This document shows, one piece after another, positions 8,694-16,240 of a DNA stretch of 64,000 nucleotides (positions within the stretch are counted from its first letter, which is position 1; each line of letters begins with the position of its first letter). The notes beneath the pieces are model-generated. The model was not told where the DNA came from. It made no database searches and saw nothing but the letters and a program-made list of their open reading frames with translations. A program made the position numbers and the translations under genes. The stretch is from G965197405 sp965197405 (lineage in GTDB: Bacteria > Chloroflexota > Dehalococcoidia > Lucifugimonadales > JAGWBF01). The stretch covers positions 3,100,001 to 3,164,000 of the forward strand of contig OZ240206.1 of assembly GCA_965197405.1 (NCBI GenBank), in the 5' to 3' direction.

Positions 8694-9803
8694 CTACCCC
8701 TGGAAGATGTCCTCGGGCAGGAAGGCCGAGACGGTGACATTAGGCACGTCCACCACGTTGCTGATTTTCAAGTCCACCGCGACGCTGCATATGATGTACG
8801 CCTGCTCTCTAGCCCAGCCCCGTTCCTGGAGCAGGTCTATCATGTTTATCAGTGCGTTGCGCGTCGCCAGGGTCAGGTCCTCTCCCTCGTTGGTGCCGTC
8901 TTCCCGGATGGGCATCCCCATCGTGGCGATGAAGTTTCGCGGCGCTGCCCACTCAGGAGAGATGAAATAGTCGCTATGGGCGAAGCGAGGCCAGCGGATG
9001 TTGTGCCGGGCCGCTTCGCCTTCGTGTATACGAAAGCGGACCGCCACTGTAGCGGCCATCTCGACGGCCGTTAGACAGCACTCGCCGTCGCCCTGAGCAA
9101 AGTGGCCGTCACCCACCGAGTAGAGGCCCCCGTCAACACTGACGGGTATGAGGAGTCTCGATCCCTTGGTCAGCTGCTTGGCGTCCACGTTGCCGCAGTT
9201 CTCCCTGGGAGGTATGGTGCGGAGTCCCTCGCTGGCGATGTGGTCCCGCGATGGTATGGCGTCCTCCGGGTCCGGCGGGAACGCCACGCCGCCTCGTGAT
9301 GCAAGATCGGCCTCCCGGCGCGTCCACTCCTCCATCTGGGCGTGGGAGGGGGCGAGTCCGGCGGTGCCCATGAAGGAGCCGTTGGGAATGCGGACGCCAG
9401 GAAGCTGGGGTGAGGTTGCCCAGCCGTCCTTGATGTTCCAGTGGACCAGGTAAGACACGGGGAACAGGTCGCGCAGGAAGCCACCCCCTGGCCGGATTCG
9501 AGTCCAAGCGTGGGGCTGGGGGATAACGTCCAGGTACTCGATTTCCAGAAGGTCCCCAGGCCTGGCGCCTTTTATGTACACCGGACCCGTCAGGGCGTGG
9601 GCCACTTTGGTATCCATATTCTGCAAGTCGTCGAGGGTCATGTCCGGAAGTATCTGGGAGTCCACGGCGTCGCGGGTCTCGATGACGACATCTTCCCCCG
9701 GGTCCACCTCTATCACTGGCAAGATGTCCGGGTGCCAGCGATTGTGGCCCTTCTCAGGCTGCTGCTTGAGTCGCTTGCTGCGGTCTATCTCGATACTTTT
9801 CAT
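8694..9803 (-). CDS. Acetamidase/formamidase family protein
   Basis: A 369-residue cytoplasmic amidase of the FmdA/AmdA family that hydrolyses small amides such as formamide or acetamide to ammonia and the acid. Family landmarks are KGHNRWHPDILPVIEVDPGEDV near the N-terminus, TGPVYIKGARPGDLLEIEYLD, GNVDAKQLTKGSRLLIPV, LYSVGDGHFAQGDGE (a highly conserved stretch) and CSVAVDLKISNVVDVPN at the C-terminus. I chose the ATG at 9803 because GAGGAG lies six bases upstream. A start at 9869 would add 22 poorly conserved residues. It is the first gene of the minus-strand run that continues through DinB-like and amidohydrolase genes to the EVE gene, suggesting coordinated amide or N-heterocycle breakdown. 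Confidence 0.9.
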   Translation of the reverse strand: MKSIEIDRSKRLKQQPEKGHNRWHPDILPVIEVDPGEDVVIETRDAVDSQILPDMTLDDLQNMDTKVAHALTGPVYIKGARPGDLLEIEYLDVIPQPHAWTRIRPGGGFLRDLFPVSYLVHWNIKDGWATSPQLPGVRIPNGSFMGTAGLAPSHAQMEEWTRREADLASRGGVAFPPDPEDAIPSRDHIASEGLRTIPPRENCGNVDAKQLTKGSRLLIPVSVDGGLYSVGDGHFAQGDGECCLTAVEMAATVAVRFRIHEGEAARHNIRWPRFAHSDYFISPEWAAPRNFIATMGMPIREDGTNEGEDLTLATRNALINMIDLLQERGWAREQAYIICSVAVDLKISNVVDVPNVTVSAFLPEDIFQG

Positions 9804-10163
9804 CCGGCGCTCCTCGGGGCTTGCGGGGAATGGTCCAAGCCACGTAGGTGAGTGTACTAATCGCTTCATGTCGTGTCAACCGTCTAGAATAACACCTGAC
9901 AAGAACCGGCTCCACTGTCTGCTTGCTGTTCACCTATCAAAGGTAGACAAGGATAGGCAAGAGTGAGGAGGTACTGTGGAACTTGGTAGCCTTGATCTGC
10001 TCGTGTAGCGAGGACGCGCGAGGATGGAAGTAAGAGTTCAGCTCAGCGCGAGGAAAGCGCCCTGTTCATCCTGATAGAAGGCGAGCAGGTCATAGTACCG
10101 GTTGCGGAGGACTGACTCGATCTCTGATGTTGAGCAGTTTCCGCGCCGAACCCAAATGACTTA

Positions 10164-11133
10164 GAGCCTATCCTAAAAACCGGTGAAACCCGCTGAGTAG
10201 TGAATGAGGAAGGAGGCAGAGGAGCGGCTAAACTTGGGGAATGACGAAAGCGAAAGAACCCAAGCCGCCTCGACCACCCCGCGCCGGCCCAGCCTCTCCG
10301 ACCAACCCCACCACCGGCTCCTTCCAAGTATCCGACGAACTGTGGGAGGCACTGGCTCCACTCCTTCCCCAGCGGGTGAATACCCATCCCTTGGGCGGAG
10401 GCCGCCCCCGGGTCCCGGACCGGACCTGCGCCAACGGTATCTTCTACGTGCTTCGCACCGGTTGCCAGTGGAAGTCCTTGGATGCCACCGGCATTTGCTC
10501 CGGCTCCACCGCCCACCTGCGCTTTCAGGAATGGACCGCCGCCGGGGTGTTCCTGGAGCTATGGCGGACTGGGCTGGAACGCTATGACGAATTGAAGGGT
10601 TTGGACTGGAGTTGGCTGAGCATGGACGGGGCCTTGACCAAATCCCCCTTGGGCGGGGGGAAAAACCGGTCCCAACCCCACGGACCGGGGTAAGAGCGGG
10701 GTCAAACGCAGTCTCTTGACCGAATCCGGGGGCATTCCGGTGGGGCTGGCAGTGGACGGGGCCAACCGCCACGATATGAAGCTGGTGCGGGCCACGGTGG
10801 ACAGCCTCCCCGTGCCACGCCCCGCGCCCAGCCCGGAGCATCCCCAGGGTCTGTGCTTGGACAAGGGCTACGACTTTGATGAGGTGCGCCGGACCGTGGA
10901 CGAGTTTGGCTTCACGGCCCACATACGCAGCCGTGGGGAAGAGGCTCAGGCCATCAAGAAAGAGGCCGGCTTCAAAGCCCGGCGCTGGGTGGTGGAACGC
11001 ACCCACAGCTGGATGAACCGCTTCCGGCGCATTTTGGTCCGCTGGGACAAGTCTCCCACCAACTACATAGCCTTTCTTCATTTCGCCTGTGCCCTTATCG
11101 CTCTCAGAGCCGCCGGGTTATTAGGATAGGCTC
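10164..11133 (+). mobile_element. IS5-family insertion sequence (IS-c)
   Basis: A 970-bp element bounded by inverted ends GAGCCTATCCTAA on the left and TTAGGATAGGCTC on the right. TTA occurs directly outside both ends (10161-10163 and 11134-11136), which agrees with the TNA duplication known for part of the IS5 family. It carries one transposase region in two frames. It interrupts the DUF5615 toxin gene, which runs on the opposite strand. Confidence 0.88.
10241..11129 (+). pseudogene. IS5-family transposase in two frames
   Basis: Frame one covers 10241-10693 with FQVSDELWEALAPLLPQ, NGIFYVLRTGCQWKSL and LDWSWLSMDGALTK, which holds the first catalytic Asp. Frame two covers the remainder to 11129 with PVGLAVDGANRHDMKLV, CLDKGYDFDEVR (second Asp) and RRWVVERTHSWMNRFRRI (Glu region). 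The protein would be continuous (GGKTGPNPTDRGKSGVKRSL) if one G were absent from the run of six G at about 10656-10661. The shift needed is +1, not the -1 usual for programmed frameshifting in this family. Either the copy is mutated, slippage occurs on GGGGGGAAAAA, or the assembly has an extra base. Confidence 0.8.
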
Positions 11134-11338
11134 TTAGGAGGATGTCCGAAGGTGAAGCTCAGCTGCCGGAAGTCGGAGTCCTTGGAAGCGATCACGAGCT
11201 TGTGGTCCCTGGCATACTCCCACACCATGCGGTCATCGGCAGACTCAAGCCCGGCATCTCTGACGTGGAGGGATTCTGGATAGAGGCCCCGCAACGCCTC
11301 CCTGAGGTGAGGAGAGAGGTTCTGATCGAACAATAGTC

Positions 11339-11572
11339 TCATACGGGAGGAAGCGACACCAACCGGCGCTCTCGGTCAGCGGCAAACGCCAGAGACGCTC
11401 GGATGTCTTCCAGTTCCAGGTCTGGGAAATCAGCTAGTATTTTGTCCTCGGACATTCCCGACGCCAGGTACTCCAGCACGTCATATACGGTGATGCGAAG
11501 GCCGCGAATGCAGGGCTTCCCACCGCGCTTCGCCGGATCGACGGTGATGATCTTTGTGTAGTCCGGTGACAT
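11339..11572 (-). CDS. DUF433 family antitoxin
   Basis: A 77-residue protein with the DUF433 winged-helix fold. It reads MSPDYTKIITVDPAKRGGKP followed by CIRGLRITVYDVLEYLASGMSEDKILADFPDLELEDIRASLAFAADRE. The GKPCIRGLRI and ILADFPDLELEDIRA segments are the family signature. DUF433 proteins are the predicted antitoxins of VapB-like modules whose partner is a DUF5615 PIN-like nuclease, and the partner start codon overlaps this gene's stop by four bases. I chose the ATG at 11572, preceded by AAGGATTAGGT, over an in-frame start at 11602. Because the toxin gene is broken by an IS, this antitoxin may now be free of its target. Confidence 0.88.
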   Translation of the reverse strand: MSPDYTKIITVDPAKRGGKPCIRGLRITVYDVLEYLASGMSEDKILADFPDLELEDIRASLAFAADRERRLVSLPPV

Positions 11573-11652
11573 ACCTAATCCTTCTTCGTTCGATGGTGGC
11601 ACTATTTTACCATATCCTTAATCGGTTGACGTAACCGATCGAACTCTAGGTG

Positions 11653-11670
11653 CAGGGCCTTTCCATTCTC
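11653..11670. repeat. Solo end of MITE family A
   Basis: CAGGGCCTTTCCATTCTC matches the terminal repeat of the dispersed MITE family but has no partner end nearby. The following bases (GCCTGCTGAAGGCAGGC) form a small hairpin. It looks like a relic. Confidence 0.45.
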
Positions 11671-11777
11671 GACGCTGCCTGCTGAAGGCAGGCCTCCGCC
11701 AGAGGCCATTCTGATTCTGACCGGAGTGAGGAAGCTCAACTATCCGAATGGAAACACTGCGACCATTTTATCAGGGT

Positions 11778-11805
11778 TTGATTCGGCGCTTCGGTGGGGT
11801 ACAAT
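11778..11805 (+). promoter_or_regulatory. Candidate promoter for the alpha/beta hydrolase gene
   Basis: TTGATT at 11778-11783 and TACAAT at 11800-11805 are separated by 16 bases, upstream of the gene that starts at 11887. Confidence 0.4.
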
Positions 11806-11886
11806 GTCCTCTATCATAGGCTATAGGCATGGACTACGGCACACAGGAAAGCCGAAGGAATCGGGACCACAGCGAGGAGGGACGGC

Positions 11887-12798
11887 ATGGAGACGAAAAC
11901 CAGCTTCTACAGCGACGGCCTCAAGATTGCGGCGGTAATGTACGAGCCGGAGGATGCCGGAGACAGGGCCTGCCCCGGAATCGTGATGTGCCAGGGCATG
12001 GTGGGAATCAAGGAGTATTTCTGGTTCCCCGACATCGGCCGGCGTTTCGCCGCTATGGGGTACGTGGCCCTGATTTGGGACTACCGGGGCGTCGGCGAAA
12101 GCGAGGGCGAATATGGCCGTCTCTATCCCCTGGAGCAGGCGGAGGACATCCGCAACGCGTTGACCTACCTGGAGCTTAACCCAAAGGTGGACCCGGAGCG
12201 CCTGGCTCTGATTGGATGGAGCTTCGGGGCCGGCATGGTCCCCTACGTAGCCGGCGTGGACCGGCGCGTCAAGTGCGCCGTCAGTGTTGCCGGTTGGGGA
12301 GACGGGGACCGCTGGCTGAAGAGCCTCCGGCGCTACTACGAGTGGCTGGACCTCCTCGACCGCATTGACCGGGATGGGAAGTCTCGCGTGCTTACGGGAA
12401 AGTCCGAGCTGATGGCGCCGGGTGAGATTCTCGTGGGGGACCCTTCCTCTGCGAAGGAGCGGGAGCGGCTAATCGGCGAGATACCGGGGATGGAGGGCTT
12501 CAAGAGCACCGCGTATTCCCTCGCCACGGCGGCCAAGCTGCGGGAGTTCAAACCGGTGGACGTGGTGGACCGCATTTCACCCAGGGCGATGCTGTACATC
12601 GCCGCCGAAAGGGACGTCGTCACCCCCGCCGAGAGCGTTGTAGATATGTACAAGCGGACCGGGGAACCCAAGAAGCTATGGGTCATCCCGAACATTCCTC
12701 ACTACGGCGTCTATGAGGAGCCATACTCGAGCCAGGTAATGGAGATGGCCACCGGCTGGCTGAGTGAGCACATCCGCCCCAGGCGGAAGGGGCCGTAA
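11887..12798 (+). CDS. Alpha/beta hydrolase (dienelactone hydrolase-like)
   Basis: A 303-residue soluble alpha/beta hydrolase. The nucleophile elbow is GWSFGAG near residue 117 (Ser), preceded by the strand LALI. The oxyanion region follows strand IVMCQGMVGIKEYF near 36, and DYRGVGESEGEYG near 65 is the usual loop before the second helix. AERDVVTPAESV near 240 gives the acid residue and NIPHYGVYEEPYS near 272 the catalytic His. Such proteins are esterases, dienelactone hydrolases or acyl transferases, and I cannot name the substrate. GAGGAGGGACGGC precedes the ATG. It is a single gene between the antitoxin module and a MITE copy. Confidence 0.87.
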   Translation: METKTSFYSDGLKIAAVMYEPEDAGDRACPGIVMCQGMVGIKEYFWFPDIGRRFAAMGYVALIWDYRGVGESEGEYGRLYPLEQAEDIRNALTYLELNPKVDPERLALIGWSFGAGMVPYVAGVDRRVKCAVSVAGWGDGDRWLKSLRRYYEWLDLLDRIDRDGKSRVLTGKSELMAPGEILVGDPSSAKERERLIGEIPGMEGFKSTAYSLATAAKLREFKPVDVVDRISPRAMLYIAAERDVVTPAESVVDMYKRTGEPKKLWVIPNIPHYGVYEEPYSSQVMEMATGWLSEHIRPRRKGP

Positions 12799-12802
12799 CC
12801 CG

Positions 12803-13019
12803 GATAACTACGCAGGGTCTTTTAATCGTCACCCCGAGCGGAGCGAGGGGTCTAAAATCCTGTCTGACCGCATCCCGGTTCTGGCTGGTACGGCTTGATT
12901 CCCGTTCTTGTTAAGCGGCATTTTAGATTCCTCACTCCGCTTCGCTGCGTTCGGAATGACATGTAGCGTGGGCCTGTATCCAATGAGCGCAGAGAATTAA
13001 AAGGCCCTGGATAACTACG
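12803..13019. mobile_element. MITE-like element A3 with perfect 10-bp target duplication
   Basis: Element at 12813-13009 (197 bp) begins CAGGGTCTTTTAATCGTCAC and ends with the complement of CAGGGCCTTTTAATTCTCTG. The 10 bases GATAACTACG flank it on both sides (12803-12812 and 13010-13019). The inside carries the same CCCGAGCGGAGCGAGG and TTCGCTGCGTTCGGAATGAC palindrome arms as the other copies, but with a different central segment. It lies between the alpha/beta hydrolase and the LLM oxidoreductase genes. Confidence 0.85.
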
Positions 13020-13084
13020 GCCCGGAGCAGTGTGGTATGCAACGATGTGGTATACTATGCCAAACCACAAGCAAGGAGTCGGCG

Positions 13085-14245
13085 ATGACGACAGATAAGG
13101 TGGAAGTCTACTTTCACTCGCAGCAACCCTACACTCACGTCAACGACGAGGACATCGAGCAGTACCCTTCCCGTATAACGTTCCCCAACACCTATTTCGA
13201 CCCCCAGAAGGCCCACGCGCTCTACAACCAGTACCATGAGCAGTACGCCTGGGCCGATGAGGTGGGCTTCGACGGCATAATGACCAACGAGCACCACGCC
13301 TCCTACTGGAACATGAAGCCCTCGGCAAATCTGGACGCCGCCGTGATTAGCAAGGTCACCAAGAGGGCTAAGATAGCCATCCTGGGGAACATCATCCCCG
13401 TCAATGACCCGGTGAGGATGGCGGAAGAGATAGCCATGCTGGACTGCTATTCCGGCGGCAGGCTAATCTCCGGTTTCGTGCGCGGGGGCGCTACGGAGAC
13501 CCTCATGTCGGGCATAGACCCCACCGAGAACCGGGAGCGCTTCGAGGAAGCCCACGACCTCATAATCAAGTGCTGGACTGAGCCAGGCCCTTTCAGGTAT
13601 GAGGGCAAGTACTACCACTACAGGATAGTGAACCCCTGGGTATTGCCCATGCAGAAGCCCCACCCCCCCATCTGGTTCCCGGGGGGCAGCAGCCCTGAAA
13701 GCGTCATCTGGGCGGCCAGCCACGGCTACGCTTACATGAACCTTGGGGCCTTGATAGACCTGACCCTGGAGCTGAAGCAGGTCTATATAGATACGGCCAA
13801 CGAAGTCGGCTTCAAGCCTGGCCCGGAGCACTTCGGATACCAGCTACGCGCCCTGGTGGCCGACACAGACGAGAAGGCCCAGGAGATTGGGCGCAACTTC
13901 CTGTGGACCCAGGACCACCGCATGAGGGGACCCAGGGAGCACAACGACCCGCCAGGCTACCAGTCCCGTGCGGCAGCTACCTTGATGAAACGCAGACCGG
14001 CAGGGCCGAGCGCCGAAGGGATGGGCTACGAGCGGCTCCAGGAGCTAAACGCCATCATAGTCGGCAGCCCGGAGACGGTCGCCAGGAAACTGAGAAATAC
14101 CGTAGAGCGCCTCAGCCCCGGCTATCTCATTCTCATAGGCAGCGATGGGTCCATACCTCATAAGGACATCATGCGCTCCATTGACCTGTTTGGCCGGGAG
14201 GTAATACCCGCTCTGCACGAGGTCAAGCTGCAACCCTACGAGTAG
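13085..14245 (+). CDS. LLM-class flavin-dependent oxidoreductase
   Basis: A 386-residue TIM-barrel protein of the bacterial luciferase-like family, which uses FMN or coenzyme F420 for monooxygenation or reduction. Visible landmarks: EQYAWADEVGFDGIMTNEHH near residue 50 (conserved NEHH), AILGNIIPVNDPVRMAEEIAMLDCYSGGRLISGFVRGG near 95-130, a hallmark stretch, and PHPPIWFPGGSSPESVIWAA near 195. The C-terminus has IVGSPETVARKL, typical of the family. The ATG at 13085 follows AAGGAGTCGGCG. Expansion of LLM enzymes is typical of SAR202-type Chloroflexota, where they are proposed to attack recalcitrant organics. The next gene downstream on the same strand, an isochorismatase-like hydrolase, may be co-transcribed. 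Confidence 0.92.
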   Translation: MTTDKVEVYFHSQQPYTHVNDEDIEQYPSRITFPNTYFDPQKAHALYNQYHEQYAWADEVGFDGIMTNEHHASYWNMKPSANLDAAVISKVTKRAKIAILGNIIPVNDPVRMAEEIAMLDCYSGGRLISGFVRGGATETLMSGIDPTENRERFEEAHDLIIKCWTEPGPFRYEGKYYHYRIVNPWVLPMQKPHPPIWFPGGSSPESVIWAASHGYAYMNLGALIDLTLELKQVYIDTANEVGFKPGPEHFGYQLRALVADTDEKAQEIGRNFLWTQDHRMRGPREHNDPPGYQSRAAATLMKRRPAGPSAEGMGYERLQELNAIIVGSPETVARKLRNTVERLSPGYLILIGSDGSIPHKDIMRSIDLFGREVIPALHEVKLQPYE

Positions 14246-14300
14246 GCCAAACGCAGGGGCAGAGCAGCCGCGAACACGCGACGCAGAAGAGGGAAACCCC

Positions 14301-15053
14301 ATGAGCGATAGCACGACCGGCGCGATTTCCAACGCCATTCCCAAGGCCATTTCCAATGAAGAGTTGCGGCAGATGCTCCAGACAATCTTCGGCCGGCTGC
14401 CGGACCCGGACCTGACGACAGAGAACACGGCCCTGATGATCGTGGACATGCAGTACGTGGATGCCCACCCGGACTATGGACTGGGAGCACGAGCGAAGGA
14501 GTTGGGCTTCGGCCCAGCCCTCGACTACTACTGGAGCAGGATGGGAGAGATGGTGGTCCCCAATATCCAACGGCTATTGGCGACCGCCCGGCGAAACGGC
14601 ATTGAGGTAATTCATCTTCGGGTCGCTTCCCAGACTCAAGACGGCCGTGACAGCACATTGAGGTACAAGGCCCTCGGTCTGCGGACGCCAAGGGACACCA
14701 AAGAAGCGGAGATATTGCCGGAGCTAGCTCCTGAAGGGGACGAGCTGGTTATCAGCAAGGTGACCTCCAGCGCCTTCCACTCCACCAACATTGACCGGTT
14801 GCTGCGCAACCTGGGCATCCGGAATCTCATCATCACCGGGGTGGTCACCAATGGGTGCGTGGAGTCCACCGCTCGCAGCGCAGCCGAGTACGACTATGGG
14901 ACCATAGTGGTGGAGGATGCCACCGCAGCGATGGCCCCCCAGCTTCACGAGCACTCCATTCTCAGCATGAGCTACAAGGACGCGGTTATCAAGTCAACGG
15001 ACGAGGTGATAAAGCTTCTCGAAGGCTCTACGAGCTACTCCCAGAAGCCCTGA
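14301..15053 (+). CDS. Isochorismatase-like cysteine hydrolase
   Basis: A 250-residue protein of the isochorismatase/nicotinamidase superfamily. The catalytic triad is visible: Asp in LMIVDMQYVDAH near residue 49, Lys in VISKVTSSAFHST near 153, and Cys in VVTNGCVESTARSA near 188. An N-terminal extension of about 40 residues precedes the core, as in ureidoacrylate and N-carbamoyl hydrolases. These enzymes hydrolyse amides or carbamoyl groups through a Cys nucleophile. It starts 55 bases after the LLM oxidoreductase gene, with AGAGGGAAACCCC upstream, so the two probably act together, as in LLM-type ring-cleavage pathways. Its end overlaps the convergent PIG-L gene by 19 bases. Confidence 0.9.
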   Translation: MSDSTTGAISNAIPKAISNEELRQMLQTIFGRLPDPDLTTENTALMIVDMQYVDAHPDYGLGARAKELGFGPALDYYWSRMGEMVVPNIQRLLATARRNGIEVIHLRVASQTQDGRDSTLRYKALGLRTPRDTKEAEILPELAPEGDELVISKVTSSAFHSTNIDRLLRNLGIRNLIITGVVTNGCVESTARSAAEYDYGTIVVEDATAAMAPQLHEHSILSMSYKDAVIKSTDEVIKLLEGSTSYSQKP

Positions 15054-15748
15054 GCGGTATGCCCCTCTTGCAATGGCGGGTATGCCTGGTGGTACATCTC
15101 CGTGTCTCCCCAGGTGGACGCCTCCACCATATTTGCCAGCCATTGGGCGTCGTCCTGAGAGCGGTACATTCGCAGCGCCGCGACTTTCACCGGTTTCTCC
15201 AGCGTTATGTCAATAAAGACCGTGGGTTCCACGTCCGGGCCTTCGAGGTCGAGTCCGGCCTGCTCGCTCAACTCCTTCGTGAGGGCCACGTAAAACAGCC
15301 GCGGCGACGCATCCGGCAACAAGCGATACCGGTGAAAGGCCTCCACCGCCGCATGGTGCATTGCTATGTGGTCGTCGTGCCTGGTTATACCCAGGGGGCC
15401 GAAGGCAACGACCACGTCCGGCTTCGTGCGCTCCATCTCTGCCAGGACTTTATCCACCAACTCCGGGAAGTCGGCTTCCCTGAGATGCTGGTCCCTGTAG
15501 CCCAGAAAAACCGGAGGATGGGCGCCAAGGCTCTCCAGGACGGCCCGCAGCTCCATCTCGCGCACCTCGGGCAAGGTCTGCCGGTCTATCGGCCCCGCGC
15601 CGGCACCTATCTCACCCTCCTCCCCACGGGTGGCTGTGACGACGAACACGTCCATCCCCTCGCGGGCGTATTTAACGAAAGTGCCGCCGCTGCCCGATAC
15701 CTCGTCGTCGGGATGGGCAAACACGCCCAGAATACACTTGCGGACCAT
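15035..15748 (-). CDS. PIG-L family deacetylase
   Basis: A 237-residue zinc-dependent LmbE/PIG-L deacetylase. The metal and catalytic motif AHPDDE is at residues 11-16 (VFAHPDDEVSGSGG), and the second metal His lies in ITRHDDHIAMHHAAVEAF near residue 125. The family removes N-acetyl groups from glucosamine-linked compounds such as GlcNAc-PI, GlcNAc-inositol or GlcNAc-malate (mycothiol and bacillithiol synthesis). No other thiol-cofactor gene is next to it, although a DinB-like protein is in the window. The gene converges on the isochorismatase-like gene with a 19-bp overlap of coding ends. The ATG is at 15748. Confidence 0.9.
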   Translation of the reverse strand: MVRKCILGVFAHPDDEVSGSGGTFVKYAREGMDVFVVTATRGEEGEIGAGAGPIDRQTLPEVREMELRAVLESLGAHPPVFLGYRDQHLREADFPELVDKVLAEMERTKPDVVVAFGPLGITRHDDHIAMHHAAVEAFHRYRLLPDASPRLFYVALTKELSEQAGLDLEGPDVEPTVFIDITLEKPVKVAALRMYRSQDDAQWLANMVEASTWGDTEMYHQAYPPLQEGHTAQGFWE

Positions 15749-15910
15749 AGCCTCCGGACCTCCTCAACCTGACCTGGAATCCTCGTCCCATGAACTCTAA
15801 CGACTGGAAACCGCCTTTCACCAGAAGAAATATATTCACCATTCCCGCCCGTGTCAAACGCCGCCTGCTCCGTCCCCCCGGTGGCAATGTGTCACTACGA
15901 TGAAAATAGC

Positions 15911-16064
15911 CTGCACCCCCTCTGATGTCATTCCGAGCGCAGCGAGGAATCTAGAAATCCATGCTCTCGAATAAGCCCGCGTCTGAGATTCCTCACTCAG
16001 CGCAGTTTATCCTGAGCTTGTCGAGGGGCTACGTTCGGAATGCCACGCGCGGCGGGGTCCTGCA
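15911..16064. repeat. Diverged MITE family A copy (A4)
   Basis: A long imperfect palindrome with GTCATTCCGAGCGCAGCGAG on the left and CTACGTTCGGAATGCC on the right. Its central segment (AAATCCATGCTCTCGAATAA) is shared, in reverse orientation, with the copy at 27707-27822. The terminal CAGGG ends are not clear and I found no target duplication. The rest of the 15749-16240 gap holds only a promoter. Confidence 0.6.
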
Positions 16065-16133
16065 TTCACCCCGGCCTGGCGGCAGACAGGCAACACCGAG
16101 AATGAAACAAGCCTGGTATAGGGACACGCGGTA

Positions 16134-16162
16134 TTGACGCCATAGGGAGGCGCTACTACAAT
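16134..16162 (+). promoter_or_regulatory. Candidate sigma-70 promoter for the CoA-transferase operon
   Basis: TTGACG at 16134-16139 and TACAAT at 16157-16162 are 17 bases apart, about 78 bases before the CoA-transferase start at 16241. Confidence 0.5.
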
Positions 16163-16240
16163 TGCCATGACCGGGTGTGCTCCTTTTGCAAACGTAGGCT
16201 GCAAAAGCATGTCTCCTAAACAATAGCAAGGAGAAAAGCC

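Larger units (their letters stand above)
10038..11342 (-). pseudogene. DUF5615 PIN-like toxin gene split by an insertion sequence
   Basis: The N-terminal part (11342 to about 11137) reads MRLLFDQNLSPHLREALRGL ... SADDRMVWEYARDHKLVIASKDSDF ... FGHPPK, the DUF5615 family start with its acidic PIN-like residues. The C-terminal part lies beyond the IS at 10160-10038 and reads VIWVRRGNCSTSEIESVLRN ... AFLALS. Together they make the normal GHPPK-VIW junction of this family. The IS5-type element 10164-11133 sits exactly at that junction with TTA on both sides. Joining the flanks leaves the frame one base short, so a further indel is present. DUF5615 proteins are the presumed RNase toxins partnered with DUF433 antitoxins. 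The intact antitoxin gene overlaps the toxin start by four bases. The split toxin cannot make a full product. Confidence 0.88.

Noticed and set aside
9870..10037. GAGGAGGTACTGTGG followed by a ten-codon frame (about 9970-10005)
   Set aside because: A good ribosome site, but the peptide is too short and has no recognisable relationship. Probably gene debris.
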